A stretch of 64,000 nucleotides of DNA from CAVSJR01 sp963728285 (GCA_963728285.1 CAVSJR010000003.1:310001-374000); one strand, 5' to 3'. Counted from the stretch's first letter, positions 31,314 to 40,400 are shown. The notes: generated by a model from the sequence alone, not told the origin. A program made the numbers and translations.

Positions 31314-31768
31314 TCCCCCGCCGCGAAGAACACGAGTTTGAACATCCCGATCTGGATCTCATCGCCCGAGGCGAGCTTCGTCTCCTCGACGCGTTCCCCG
31401 TTCACGTACGTCCCGTTGAGGCTTCCGTCGTCCTGAACGAAGAACGAGTCGCCGCGCCGCTCGATCCTGGCGTGGTTGCGCGAGACCGTGACGTCGTCGA
31501 GGAAGACGTCGCTGTCGGGACGTCGGCCGGTCGTGGTCCGCTCGTTCTCGAGGAGGAACGTCGACCCGGCGTTGGGCCCACGCTTCACGAGAAGCAGAGC
31601 CTGGCCGGGCTGAAGCTCGTCGTGGGGGAACGGGAACTCCTCCGATGCATCATCCTCGGCCTCGACGGGCGTCAACGACAACGTCGGCTCGCCCTGCAGT
31701 GGAGCGCCGCATTGGGCGCAGAACTTGGCGTCGTCCTTGTTCGGATGTCCACATCGGCTGCAGTACAA
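31310..31768 (-). CDS. garA: FHA-domain protein, GarA/OdhI-like, with N-terminal zinc ribbon
   Basis: 152-aa protein. A zinc ribbon (CSRCGHPNKDDAKFCAQCG) occupies residues 3-21; GarA and OdhI have none there. GEPTLSLTP (about 27-35) sits where those proteins carry the kinase-phosphorylated Thr motif. The FHA domain follows: TTGRRPDSDVFLDD, VSRNHARIE and DGSLNGTYVNGERV, with the phosphothreonine-binding Arg, Ser and Asn all present. By analogy it may control 2-oxoglutarate metabolism under Ser/Thr kinases. The start is TTG 31768 with GGGGAGG about 9 nt upstream; ATG and GTG are absent there. Confidence 0.8.
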   Translation of the reverse strand: MYCSRCGHPNKDDAKFCAQCGAPLQGEPTLSLTPVEAEDDASEEFPFPHDELQPGQALLLVKRGPNAGSTFLLENERTTTGRRPDSDVFLDDVTVSRNHARIERRGDSFFVQDDGSLNGTYVNGERVEETKLASGDEIQIGMFKLVFFAAGE

Positions 31769-31851
31769 GGTCCCGTGCCTCCCCGCCTGACGCTGGATGG
31801 AACCGTCCGGGTCGACCTTGAGCCTCCAACCCTGGACAACTGGTTGACGTT

Positions 31852-31857
31852 ACTGTA
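31852..31857 (-). promoter_or_regulatory. Candidate -10 box TACAGT for the FHA-ftsR operon
   Basis: Reverse-strand TACAGT (31857-31852) lies about 84 nt upstream of the FHA start, so this transcript would have a real leader. A TTGACC (31875-31870) is only 12 bp away, too close for a normal -35 box. The rest of 31769-31987 holds nothing I can name. Confidence 0.3.
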
Positions 31858-31987
31858 GGGCACCCGGGGGGTCAACGGCAGCCGGGGGCCATGCTGTGAC
31901 GACGGGTCGGTCCGGGATGAGCTCGAGGGTGAGCAGGAAGCCCTGCGTCACCGACGCTCGATCCTCGACCCTCGACTGGATCGGTAC

Positions 31988-32378
31988 CTACGCCTCGAGC
32001 TCCTCGACGAACGCCCGGTAGGCCGCGGCGTCGAGCAGACCCTCGGCCTCGGCCGGGTCGCGCGGGCTCGATGACGACCAGCCATCCGTCGCCGTACGGG
32101 GCCTCATTGACGAGCTCCGGTCGCTCGTCCACCAGGACGTTCACCTCCACGATCGTCCCGGTGACCGGGCTGAACACATCGGAGACCGACTTGGTCGACT
32201 CCACCTCGCCCAGGGGCTGGTTCGCCTGGACCGACGTTCCGGGATCCGGCAGGTCGACGTAGACGACGTCGCCGAGCGCGTCCTGCGCGTAGTCGGTGAT
32301 GCCGACCTTGAGGCGACCTCCCTCGTCCCTCGACCATTCGTGCTCCTTCGTGTAGCGGACATCGGTGGGGTACTCCAT
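31988..32378 (-). CDS. gcvH: Glycine cleavage system H protein, frameshifted
   Basis: Lipoyl carrier of the glycine cleavage system. It starts with RYTKEHEWSRDEGGRLKVGIT, in pieces, has GDVVYVDLPDPG, and the lipoylated Lys in GEVESTKSVSD (about residue 65). The frame breaks at about 32060, in a GCGCG run after WLVVIEP; one base fewer gives DPAEAEGLLDAAAYRAF and a stop at 31988, corrected length about 129 aa, the normal size. It works with GcvPA/GcvPB encoded 6 kb downstream on the same strand. Confidence 0.9.
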
Positions 32379-32412
32379 CTCCGATCCCTTTCTCTAAAGA
32401 CCCGGGAGCGGC

Positions 32413-33021
32413 TCACCGCCCGTCCGCGCCGAGGGTACCTCCGCCGTCCAGCGCCCTGCGCACGTCGCCCGCGTACATGGCGGCCGCGACGTAGTACTCC
32501 ACGATGGAGACGGCGAAGATGATCCACCCGAGGGCGGTCGCCGTGGGAGCGAACGGAAGATCCAACCGTCCCCACGAGATCAAGGGAACGGCGACCATCA
32601 AGCCGAACGTGGCGACCTTGCCGATGAAGCGGACGTCGATGCGGATCCCGCGTCGCCCGAGTGCGAGCGCGCCGCCGGCGAGCACCGCCGTGTCGCGCAC
32701 GAGGATCAGCAGGGCGGCCCACGGCGGAAACAGGTCCGCGATCACCAGGGCGATCAGCCCCGCGGCGATCGCCAGCCGGTCGGCGACCGGGTCGAGGATC
32801 TTGCCCAGCTCCGAGACGCTCCCGGTGCGCCGGGCGATGGTTCCGTCCACCCAGTCCGTCGCCGCCACCGCCGCGAACAGGATGATGCCCGCGGCTCGGG
32901 TTCCCTCGTGAAGGATGAGCCAGGCGAACACGGGGATCAGCAGGATGCGCGTCGCCGAGATCGCGTTGGGGATGGTGGCGATCGCCGACGAGCTCCGCTC
33001 CCCGCCCCCTTCGGTCCGCAT
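32413..33021 (-). CDS. pgsA: CDP-diacylglycerol--glycerol-3-phosphate 3-phosphatidyltransferase
   Basis: 202-aa CDP-alcohol phosphatidyltransferase. The full family motif D-x2-DG-x2-AR-x8-G-x3-D-x3-D is present as DWVDGTIARRTGSVS then ELGKILDPVADR. Five to six TM helices surround it. PgsA makes phosphatidylglycerol phosphate; PIP synthase and cardiolipin synthase share the motif, so the exact alcohol is less certain. ATG 33021 follows TACCGT by 7 nt; a longer open frame to 33210 runs over the tRNA gene and is rejected. Confidence 0.85.
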   Translation of the reverse strand: MRTEGGGERSSSAIATIPNAISATRILLIPVFAWLILHEGTRAAGIILFAAVAATDWVDGTIARRTGSVSELGKILDPVADRLAIAAGLIALVIADLFPPWAALLILVRDTAVLAGGALALGRRGIRIDVRFIGKVATFGLMVAVPLISWGRLDLPFAPTATALGWIIFAVSIVEYYVAAAMYAGDVRRALDGGGTLGADGR

Positions 33022-33028
33022 CGACGCG

Positions 33029-33034
33029 ACGGTA
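33029..33034 (-). promoter_or_regulatory. -10 box TACCGT for pgsA
   Basis: Reverse-strand TACCGT (33034-33029) ends 7 nt before ATG 33021. Confidence 0.4.
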
Positions 33035-33166
33035 TCACCGCGTCGCCCGATGATCCTCCGGCGCGCTGGACGGGTGGGTCGAGGATGGGTCGAGGATGTC
33101 GCTGAGGTCGAGGTCGCCCAGGGGTCGCCGAGGTGCGCGGGTCGCGGATCGGTCCCCTCGGATGCG

Positions 33167-33172
33167 TACAAT
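33167..33172 (+). promoter_or_regulatory. -10 box TACAAT for tRNA-Pro
   Basis: TACAAT lies 10 bp upstream of the mature tRNA 5' end, so initiation falls only a few bases before it. No good -35 box is seen. The region 33057-33166 between pgsA and this promoter has no ORF of note. Confidence 0.5.
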
Positions 33173-33182
33173 GGCGGCGGAA

Positions 33183-33259
33183 CGGGACGTGGCGCAGTCT
33201 GGTAGCGCACTGGTCTGGGGGACCAGGGGTCGCGGGTTCAAGTCCCGCCGTCCCGACCA
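33183..33259 (+). tRNA. tRNA-Pro (anticodon GGG)
   Basis: A full cloverleaf can be drawn. The acceptor stem CGGGACG pairs with CGTCCCG, followed by A and an encoded CCA (33257-33259). The D arm is GCGC-AGTCTGGTA-GCGC. The anticodon stem CTGGT / ACCAG encloses the loop CTGGGGG, giving anticodon GGG (33217-33219). The T arm is GCGGG-TTCAAGT-CCCGC. A small dyad CGGCCG (33272-33277 with 33287-33292) downstream may terminate it. Confidence 0.96.
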
Positions 33260-33307
33260 CGACGAGGCGATCGGCCGCCCTCCGACCGGCCGCGGCGGCC
33301 GCGGCGA

Positions 33308-34618
33308 TCAGCGCCGGCCCGAGCTCCCGCGCGGTCCCCGTGTGCGAAAGCTCAGCCTGATGGGCACGCCCTCGAATCCGAACGCGCGCCGGAGCCGTCC
33401 CTCGAGGAAGCGGCGATAGGACGCCCCCGGAGGCTTGGAGCCGAACAGGACGAACGACGGCGGACCCGCCGAGACCTGCGTGGCGTATCGGAACCGCCCG
33501 ATCTCGCGCGGTGCCGGCCGTTCGAGCTGCGCCTGCTGGAGCACCTCGTTGACCGGCGCCGTGGAGACGCGGCGGGTCCAGCGCTCGTGCACCTCGAGGA
33601 GGGTCGGGCGCAGGCGATGGACCCCCGTCCCCCGAAGCGCGGACGTTCGCAACGCCTGCGCCCGGGCGAACGGGGCGACGACCTCCTGGAGCTCCTTGAA
33701 GGCCCGGTCCTTGTCCTCGACGAGGTCCCACTTGTTCGCCACGACGACCAGCGCGCGCCCGAGCTCCATCACGCGGGCGGCGATCTTCTTGTCCTCGGTC
33801 GTGAACCCGTCGACGGCGTCGAGGACGAGCACGGCCACGTGCGAGCGCTCGATCGCCTCGACGGCCCTGAGGAAGCTGTAGTACTCGATCCCCTGCGTCT
33901 TCGACGAGCGCCTGAAGCCGGCCGTGTCGACGAACCGCACGGACCCCTCCGGCCACGAGACGACGGCATCGACGGCGTCCCGCGTCGTCCCCGCCTCCTC
34001 GTAGACGACCGAGCGATCCTCCCCCACGAGCCGATTGAACAGCGAGGACTTCCCGACGTTCGACCTCCCCACGATCGCGAACCTCGGCTCACCCTCGAGC
34101 TCCTCTTGCGATCCCTCGGGCGGCAGGAGGGCGACGACCCGGTCCAGCAGATCGCCGGAGCCCCGCCCGTGCAGCGCCGAGACCCCGACCGGCTCGCCCA
34201 GTCCGAGCCCGTAGAACGCGGCCGTGTCGGCCTCCTCGCGATCGGAGTCGACCTTGTTGACGACGAGGAGGACCGGACGGGCGGACCGGCGCAGCCGGCG
34301 CGCGAGGACGGCGTCCTCCTCCCGAACGCCCGCCTGCGCGTCGACGATGAGGAGGACGACGTCGGCCGCCCGCGCGGCTCGATCCGCCTGCTCGGCGACC
34401 AAGGCATCGATGCCGCGGCCCCCGGGCGTGAAGCCGCCGGTGTCGACCAACGCGAAGCTCCTCCCCCTCCAGGTCGCCTCCACCTCGACTCGATCCCTCG
34501 TGACGCCGGGCGTCTCGTGCGCGATGGCCTCCCGCCGTCCGTAGAGCCGGTTGACGAGGGTGGACTTGCCGACGTTTTGACGGCCGACGACCGCGACCCG
34601 AGCCCGTCCCTCGCTCAC
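33308..34618 (-). CDS. der: GTPase Der (EngA), ribosome biogenesis
   Basis: 436-aa tandem GTPase needed for 50S assembly. Domain 1 has GRQNVGKST (about residues 12-20), DTGG and NKVD. Domain 2 has GRSNVGKSS, DTAGF and NKWD. A C-terminal KH-like domain follows (FVLFGSKPPGASYRRFLEGRLR in pieces), ending in an Arg/Gly-rich tail. GTG 34618 overlaps the cmk stop (GTGA). This cmk-der order is standard in actinobacteria. Confidence 0.95.
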   Translation of the reverse strand: MSEGRARVAVVGRQNVGKSTLVNRLYGRREAIAHETPGVTRDRVEVEATWRGRSFALVDTGGFTPGGRGIDALVAEQADRAARAADVVLLIVDAQAGVREEDAVLARRLRRSARPVLLVVNKVDSDREEADTAAFYGLGLGEPVGVSALHGRGSGDLLDRVVALLPPEGSQEELEGEPRFAIVGRSNVGKSSLFNRLVGEDRSVVYEEAGTTRDAVDAVVSWPEGSVRFVDTAGFRRSSKTQGIEYYSFLRAVEAIERSHVAVLVLDAVDGFTTEDKKIAARVMELGRALVVVANKWDLVEDKDRAFKELQEVVAPFARAQALRTSALRGTGVHRLRPTLLEVHERWTRRVSTAPVNEVLQQAQLERPAPREIGRFRYATQVSAGPPSFVLFGSKPPGASYRRFLEGRLRRAFGFEGVPIRLSFRTRGPRGSSGRR

Positions 34619-35301
34619 GGCGCCCCGGGCGCGGGGCGAGCGGCGCGAACGATCGCGACGGCCCGCGCGAGGACCTCGTCGATGGTCAGCTCCGTCGTGT
34701 CGATGATGACGGCGCCCGGTGCGGGGACGTGCGGGTTGGTCCTCGCGTCCCGAACGTCGCGCGCGTGCAGCGCTCGAGCGACCCCGCCGGCGTCGAGGTC
34801 GGATCCCGCGCCGTCTCGCTCCTCGGCGCGTCGCGCGGCGCGCTCCCCGGGGGCGGCCTCGAGGAAGATCTTCGCCGTCGCGGCCGGGAACACCACCGAC
34901 CCGATGTCGCGTCCCTCGATGACGCCGCCCGCCCGTCCGAGGCGGCGTTGCAGCCCCACCATCACGCTGCGCACCGCCGGATGCGCGGCGACCTCGGACA
35001 CCACCGCCTCGACCCCCGTGCTCGCGAGCTCGACGCCGGGAGCCCGTCCCCCGACCTCGAGCTCCCGGGGGGATCCGGACGAGCTCAGGGTGAACTCGAG
35101 CGAGGTGAGCGTCTCCGCGAGCGCGAGGGCGTCGGAGGGGTCGACGCGGCGATCGAGCGACGCGAGCGCGAGGGCCCGATACATCAACCCGGTATTGACG
35201 TACGGGACGTCGAGCTCACGGGCCAGGGCGCGGGCGAGCGTGCTCTTGCCCGAGCCGGCGGCGCCGTCGATGGCGACGATGAGCGCCTCGTTCGAGGCCA
35301 C
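34615..35301 (-). CDS. cmk: Cytidylate kinase
   Basis: 228-aa nucleoside monophosphate kinase that phosphorylates CMP/dCMP. The P-loop is DGAAGSGKST (about residues 12-21), followed by DVPYVNTGLMYRALALA for nucleotide binding, GVIEGRDIGSVVFP and a late RDVRDARTNPHVPAPGA region typical of Cmk. GTG start at 35301, one base after the aroA stop region. It is co-transcribed with aroA upstream and der downstream. Confidence 0.94.
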   Translation of the reverse strand: MASNEALIVAIDGAAGSGKSTLARALARELDVPYVNTGLMYRALALASLDRRVDPSDALALAETLTSLEFTLSSSGSPRELEVGGRAPGVELASTGVEAVVSEVAAHPAVRSVMVGLQRRLGRAGGVIEGRDIGSVVFPAATAKIFLEAAPGERAARRAEERDGAGSDLDAGGVARALHARDVRDARTNPHVPAPGAVIIDTTELTIDEVLARAVAIVRAARPAPGAP

Positions 35302-35302
35302 G

Positions 35303-36682
35303 TCAGCTCACCGCCCGAATGCGCGCGCCCAGCCGCTCGAGGGTCGCGAGGAAGTCGGGGAACGACACCGCTGCCGCCTCCATTCCCTCGACGTCCACGG
35401 GACCGCCCGCCGCGAGCCCCGCCACCGCGAAGGCCATCGCCATGCGGTGATCGCCCTTCGCATCGGCCGTCCCGCCGCGGAGCCCGCCGCCGGCGATCAC
35501 GAGGTCGGACCCCTCGACGCCGGCGTGACCCCCCAGCGCTCGGACGCCCGACGCGATCCCCTCCAGCCGGTCGGTCTCCTTGACCCGCAGCTCCCCCGCG
35601 CCCGCGAACCACGAATCACCGGGAGCGTGCGCGGCCAGCAGAGCGAGGACCGGCACCTCGTCGATGAGGAGGGGAAGCTCCTCGGCGCGGACCTCGACCG
35701 GACGCAGCCGCGTCCCCGCGGCCACGCGCAGCTCGCCGACTGGCTCGCCCATCCGTTCCTCGTGCACCATGGCCTCGATCCGCACGCCCATCCGCCGCAT
35801 GACCTCGAGCGCATGCATCCGCGTCGGGTTGAGCCCCACATCCTTCACGATCAGCTCCGATCCGGTCAGCGCGGCGCCGGCGGCGAGGAACACGGCCGAG
35901 GACAGATCGCCCGGAACCGAGGACTCGAACCCGCCGTGCTGGAAGGACCGAACCGAGACGCCGCCCTCGAGGAGCTCGATCGGGGCGCCGAGCGCGCGGA
36001 GCGCCCGCTCGGTGTGGTCCCTCGTGCGCACCGGCTCCCGGACCGTCGTGGTCCCCGAAGCCTCGAGCCCGGCGAGGAGGATCGCGGACTTCACCTGCGC
36101 GCTCGGACTCGAGAGCTCCTCGTCGATGCCGCGCAGCGCGCCGCCGCGGATGCGGACGGGGGCGTGACCCTCGACCGTCTCCACGGCCGCGCCCATCGCG
36201 CGAAGGGGACGGGCGATGCGCTCCATCGGACGACGGGAGAGGCTCTCGTCGCCCCGGAGCACCGACTCGAAGGCGCGCCCCGCGAGCACGCCGGAGAGCA
36301 GCCGCAGGGTCGTCCCGGAGTTCTCGCAGTCGAGGTCGCCCCCGGGCTGTACGAGCCCGTTTCGACCCTCACCCTCGAGCTCAACACCCGAATTCGACCC
36401 ATGGCTCTCCCTCGAGTCCCACGTGAAACCTTGACCCTGCCGTTGGCTGGAAGGGGTGGAGGCCCACGCGTCGAGTGCAGGTCGAGCACTGGGCGAGAGC
36501 ATCGAGAGGCACCGCGCCGTCGCCCTGACGTCGAGCGAGAGGGGAAGGCCGACGAGACGGCTCCTCCCCTGGGCCGTGGCCGCCAGGATCAGCCAGCGGT
36601 GGGCGATCGACTTGTCGCCCGGCACCAGGGTGGAACCCTCGATGACGCCGCCCGGCTCGATCCTCGCGCGCACCCGACGCAC
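35303..36682 (-). CDS. aroA: 3-phosphoshikimate 1-carboxyvinyltransferase (EPSP synthase)
   Basis: 459-aa shikimate-pathway enzyme. Landmarks are VPGDKSIAHRWLILAA, LDCENSGTTLRLLSGVLAG, GDESLSRRPMER, SAQVKSAILLAGL and KETDRLEGIASGVRALGG. The segment between the first two landmarks (about residues 65-95) carries an odd hydrophilic insertion (PSSQRQGQGFTWDSRESHG) that I would treat as real or as compensating indels. GTG 36682 starts 3 bp after tyrA, so the aromatic genes tyrA-aroA-cmk form one run. Confidence 0.92.
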   Translation of the reverse strand: MRRVRARIEPGGVIEGSTLVPGDKSIAHRWLILAATAQGRSRLVGLPLSLDVRATARCLSMLSPSARPALDAWASTPSSQRQGQGFTWDSRESHGSNSGVELEGEGRNGLVQPGGDLDCENSGTTLRLLSGVLAGRAFESVLRGDESLSRRPMERIARPLRAMGAAVETVEGHAPVRIRGGALRGIDEELSSPSAQVKSAILLAGLEASGTTTVREPVRTRDHTERALRALGAPIELLEGGVSVRSFQHGGFESSVPGDLSSAVFLAAGAALTGSELIVKDVGLNPTRMHALEVMRRMGVRIEAMVHEERMGEPVGELRVAAGTRLRPVEVRAEELPLLIDEVPVLALLAAHAPGDSWFAGAGELRVKETDRLEGIASGVRALGGHAGVEGSDLVIAGGGLRGGTADAKGDHRMAMAFAVAGLAAGGPVDVEGMEAAAVSFPDFLATLERLGARIRAVS

Positions 36683-36685
36683 TCC

Positions 36686-37781
36686 TCAGGCGATCCGGGC
36701 GGGCTCGAAGCGCCCCCGTCGCAGCGCCGCGACCGCGTCGTCGGCGGCCTGGGCCGCCACCGTCAGGTGCACCGTGCCGCGTCCGCCCTCGGGCGAGTGG
36801 ACGATCTGCAGGTCCTCGATGTTCACGCGAGCGGCGCCGAGGACCGCCGTCAGCTCGGCGAGCGTTCCGGGGCGGTCGGGCACGGGGACCTGAAGGACCG
36901 CCACGCCGGACCGGACGTGCGGCTTGGCCGTCAGCTTGAGGCGAGCCGCCTTGGCGGCCGCGAAGGCCTCCTCGACCGCCTCGGCCTTCCCATCGCCGAC
37001 GAGGTCGCGAAGCTCGATGAGCCGCTCGACGTAGAGGTCGATCGCCTCGGCGATCGCCTCCCGGTTCGACAGCAGGATGTCGCTCCACAGCGCCGGGTTG
37101 GACGACGCGAGGCGGGTGAGGTCGCGGAAGCCGCCGGCGGCGAGCAGCAGCAGATCGGGCTCGTCGGCCTCCTCGGCGGCGGCGAGGCCCATCAGGACCG
37201 TCGAGGCCACCTGGGGAAGGTGGCTGACGATCGCGACGAGCCGGTCGTGGCGCTCCGGATCGAGGCGGATCGGTCGGCTGCCGACCGACGTGACCCACGA
37301 CTCCAGGAGCTCGATCGCCGCCTCGTCCGCCTCGTCGGTCGGGGTGAGGGCCCAGACGATCCCGTCCACCACGCTCGCGGAGGCGCCGTCTGGCCCCGAG
37401 CGCTCGGAGCCCCCCATCGGATGGCCCGCGACGAACCGCCGACGATCGCGCGGGGCGGCGGCACGGCGAACCTCCTCCACGACGTGCGCCTTGACGCTTC
37501 CCGCATCCGTCACGACCGCGCTCTCGGTGGCGCGCAGGGCGTCCGTCGCCACGTCGGCGATCGTGGCCGCGGGCGTGCAGACGAACACGAGGTCGGCTTC
37601 GAGAACGCAGGACGCGAGGTCCTCGGGCCGGCTCGAATCCGCCGTGCCGGCTCGCCCGCGCCAGCACCTGTGGGTCGGCGTCCCATCCTCGAACGTCGTC
37701 TCCCGCGCGCACGCCGGCCATCGCGATGGAGGTGCCGACGAGCCCGGTGCCGAGGACGGCGATTCGCCTAGCCGAGGTCAT
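36686..37781 (-). CDS. tyrA: Prephenate dehydrogenase with ACT domain, frameshifted
   Basis: Tyrosine-branch enzyme, about 364 aa when corrected. The NAD(P) site is IAVLGTGLVGTSIA (residues 7-20). The prephenate site includes VAGHPMGGSERSGPDGA. The C-terminal ACT domain (VAVLQVPVPDRPGTLAELTAVLG, in pieces) may bind an amino acid for feedback control. One extra base at about 37627, in a GGG run, splits it after GGFEPA; the next frame resumes EDLASCVLEADLVFVC. ATG 37781 lies inside the end of aroH (14-bp overlap). Confidence 0.88.
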
Positions 37782-38127
37782 CGCGCAACGACTCGGCGCC
37801 GTCGAGGTAGACGTGCACGATGTCGGCGAGCCCCGCGTCGGAATTGAAGTGCATGAGGACGCGCACGACCCTCGGCATGGCGCCGTCGACCGCGATCTCC
37901 TTCGCGCACAGCAGGGGGACCACCCCGAGCCCCATGCGCCGGGCCGCCTCCGCGGGAAAGGCCGATCGCAGATCCTCCGTCGCCGTGAAGAGGACGCTGA
38001 TGAGATCCTCGGGCGCGATGCCGTTGCGAGCCAGCATGTCGGCGAGGAGGCGCTGCGTGGCGACCAGGACGTCCTCGGCCTCGTCCCTCGGCACACAGAT
38101 CGCTCCACGGGCCGCCCGCACGTGCAC
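37768..38127 (-). CDS. aroH: Chorismate mutase, AroH type
   Basis: 119-aa monofunctional chorismate mutase of the AroH class, which makes prephenate for tyrA downstream. Features are VRAARGAICVPRDEAEDVLVAT, FTATEDLRSAFPAEAARRMG, in pieces, VPLLCAKEIAVDGAMPRVVRVL. The active-site Arg in RAARGA and RVVRVL and the Glu/Cys positions match the Bacillus enzyme. GTG start at 38127. It overlaps tyrA by 14 bp. Confidence 0.9.
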   Translation of the reverse strand: MHVRAARGAICVPRDEAEDVLVATQRLLADMLARNGIAPEDLISVLFTATEDLRSAFPAEAARRMGLGVVPLLCAKEIAVDGAMPRVVRVLMHFNSDAGLADIVHVYLDGAESLRDDLG

Positions 38128-38232
38128 GCTCCCCTCCTCGCTCCTGCGGCGGTGGACCGCGGCGGCTCGAGTGGGAACCGGTCCGCGAGTCGGTTGCGAG
38201 CTCGATTCCCCGCCGCTCCGATCCTCCGTAGG

Positions 38233-38952
38233 CTACATTCCAGCAGCCTCGGCGAGCGCTCGGACCTCGTCGGGCGTGAGGGGGCGAACCTCGCCCGGCG
38301 TCATCCGGCCGAGGCGGATGGGCCCGACGCGGACTCGGACGAGCCGCACCACCGGCAGCCCAACCGCGTCGAGGAGCCGGCGCACCTCGCGCTTGCGCCC
38401 CTCCCCCATCACGACGCGGACCGCCCCCCGGCCCCGGCTCGTCCCCACGACGCTCGCCTCGAGCGCGCGCGCGAGGCCGTCGTCGAGCTCGACGCCGCGG
38501 CGGATCGTCGCGAGGGCGCGCTCGGCCGGCTCCCCGCCGACCTCCGCCAGGTACTCCTTCTCGACGCCGTGTCGAGGGTGAGTGAGGCGGTTGGCCAGCT
38601 CGCCGTCGTTGGTCATCAGGAGGAGCCCCTCCGTGTCTCGGTCGAGCCGCCCAACCGGGAAGACCCGCGGGCCGTCGGGGACGAACGCCGTCAGATCGGG
38701 CCTGCCCTGCGGATCGCTGAGCGTCGTGACGATGCCCGCCGGCTTGTTGAAGGCGTAGTACCGCACCTCCGGGTCCACGTTGAGGGTTGTGCCGTCCAGC
38801 GCGACGCGGTCGCGATCCGCCTGGACGCGGTCACCGAGCGTGGCCACCCTTCCGTTGACGGTCACACGACCGTCGCGGATCAGCTCCTCGCACGCTCGAC
38901 GCGAGCCGAGGCCCGCTCTCGCCAGGGCCCGCTGGAGCCGCTCCGGCGCCAC
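38233..38952 (-). CDS. 23S rRNA pseudouridine synthase, RluB/RsuA family
   Basis: 239-aa enzyme. An N-terminal S4 RNA-binding domain (ERLQRALARAGLGSRRACEELI, in pieces) is followed by the catalytic domain with FPVGRLDRDTEGLLLMTNDG, where the Asp in RLD is catalytic, and GRKREVRRLLDAVG. Most close relatives beside scpB act on 23S rRNA (RluB), but RsuA/RluE specificity cannot be excluded. GTG 38952 lies 7 bp after the reconstructed scpB stop. Confidence 0.9.
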   Translation of the reverse strand: MAPERLQRALARAGLGSRRACEELIRDGRVTVNGRVATLGDRVQADRDRVALDGTTLNVDPEVRYYAFNKPAGIVTTLSDPQGRPDLTAFVPDGPRVFPVGRLDRDTEGLLLMTNDGELANRLTHPRHGVEKEYLAEVGGEPAERALATIRRGVELDDGLARALEASVVGTSRGRGAVRVVMGEGRKREVRRLLDAVGLPVVRLVRVRVGPIRLGRMTPGEVRPLTPDEVRALAEAAGM

Positions 38953-38959
38953 TCGAGCG

Positions 38960-39626
38960 TCAGCTGGTGCCCGGCGGCCCGGGCTCGCGGCCGGGAGGTG
39001 CGTCGCCGTCGGCGACCTCGCCCTCGGGGCCCGGCGCGTGCTCGCTGCGCCTCCTCGTCCTCCGCCTCATCCTCCACGGCGGCATCGGCGCCGAGCAGCG
39101 GAGCGAGGGAGGGCAGCGAGGACAGCGACGCCAGTCCCAGGCGCTCGAGGAACGTGGGCGTCGTCCCGTAGAGGACCGGACGCCCCGGCCCCTCCTCGCG
39201 TCCGACCTCCGCGATCAGCTGGCGATCGACGAGGGCCTTGAGGACGCCGTCGGCGTTGACGCCGCGGATGGCCGAGACCTGATGTCGGGTGACCGGCTGC
39301 TTGTAGGCGACGACGGCGAGCGTCTCCAGGGCGGCCTTCGTCAGGCGCGCCTGCCGTGCCGACAGGACGTAGCGCTCCACCATCGGCGCGACGTCGGGAT
39401 GGGTGAAGAGCCGCCAGCCGCCCGCGACGTTTCGAACGGCGAGGCCCGAGCCACGCCGCTCGTAGGACTGCGCGAGCTCCTCGCAGGCCGCGTCGACGTC
39501 GCGGCGGTCGGCCTCGAGCGCCTGGGCGAGCGCGGACGAGGCCACGGGCTCGTCGGTCACGAACAACAGCGCCTCCACCGCTCGGGCGAGATCCGACTGA
39601 ACGGTCGTCTGGACGTCACTCGTCAC
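38960..39626 (-). CDS. scpB: Segregation and condensation protein B, frameshifted near the end
   Basis: Condensin accessory protein that joins ScpA and SMC in chromosome segregation. Two winged-helix domains are visible: LARAVEALLFVTDEPV...ACEELAQSY and LTKAALETLAVVAYKQPVTRHQVSAIRGVN (in pieces), ending PVLYGTTPTFLERLGL. After about residue 190 the open frame turns into an Arg-only stretch. The other frame reads APGPEGEVADGDAPPG and stops at 38960, 7 bp before the pseudouridine synthase start, so an indel near 39030-39060 is likely. Corrected length is about 221 aa. Confidence 0.88.
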
Positions 39627-39650
39627 TGGATCATCACCTTCGCCGATCGC

Positions 39651-40400
39651 TCATGCCGCCCACTTGACACGCAGTTCGCCGAACGTCTCCGCCTGGGCGA
39701 CCTCGACCTTCCCCTCACGGTAGAGCTCGAGGAGCGCAAGGAACCGAACGACGACGTGAATGCGATCCTCGCAGTCCGCCACCAGCTCCCGGAACGCCGC
39801 CTCGCGAAGCTCGCCGAGCTGCACCTCCACGGACTGCATCGCCTCGTCCACGGTGTGACGGATGGGGGTCACGTGCGAGAGGTCGAGGACCGGCGGCGGC
39901 CGCAGCATGCTCGCGGCCATCCGCGCGAGCTGTGCCGGCGTGACCTTCTCCATCACGTCCGGGTACAGATGAGAGAACTCGTCGCCGGGCCCGATGTCCC
40001 GCGAGAAGAAGTTGGCCTCGTCCTCGAGGCGGCGGGCGAGCTCCAGCGACACCTTGCGGAACGCTCGGAGCTCGATGCTGCGGGCGTAGGCGAGATCGGG
40101 CGAGCCGCCCAGGAGGTCGTCCTCGTCCGCGACCTCGTGGCGGGGCATCAGCCTGCCGACCTTCAGCTCGAGCAGCATCGCGCAGACCGCGAGGAACCAC
40201 GTCGCCTCCTCGAGGCTCCATGCATCGGCCTCCTTGGCGTGCGCGAGGAAGCCGTCGGTGACACGGGCGACGGGAACGTCGCAGACGTCGACCTTCTGCT
40301 CGAGGATCAGATCGGCCAGCAGCCGGAACGGGCCGTGGAACACGGGCAGCTCCACGGCGAAGCCGCCGACGCCGACCGGCACGGTCTCCTCCTCGGTCAT
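39651..40400 (-). CDS. scpA: Segregation and condensation protein A
   Basis: 249-aa kleisin of the SMC-ScpAB condensin. The N-terminus has FAVELPVFHGPFRLLADLILEQKVDVCDV (in pieces), a slight variant of the usual F-GPLDLLL motif. The middle is acidic with LMPRHEVADEDDLLGG, and the C-terminal winged helix is RIHVVVRFLALLELYREGKVEVAQ (in pieces). ATG 40400 overlaps the trpS stop (ATGA). It works with scpB downstream. Confidence 0.92.
   Translation of the reverse strand: MTEEETVPVGVGGFAVELPVFHGPFRLLADLILEQKVDVCDVPVARVTDGFLAHAKEADAWSLEEATWFLAVCAMLLELKVGRLMPRHEVADEDDLLGGSPDLAYARSIELRAFRKVSLELARRLEDEANFFSRDIGPGDEFSHLYPDVMEKVTPAQLARMAASMLRPPPVLDLSHVTPIRHTVDEAMQSVEVQLGELREAAFRELVADCEDRIHVVVRFLALLELYREGKVEVAQAETFGELRVKWAA

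Noticed and set aside
36400..36500. Possible compensating indels in aroA
   Set aside because: The stretch between residues 65 and 95 looks odd, but the frame is open and both sides align, so I kept aroA intact; other actinobacterial AroA proteins also carry a longer segment here as far as I recall.
33587..37771. A 1394-codon + strand open frame, and similar ones at 11251-15375
   Set aside because: Both are shadows of well-supported leftward genes (der to tyrA; cysS and the FtsH-like gene), with no family resemblance.
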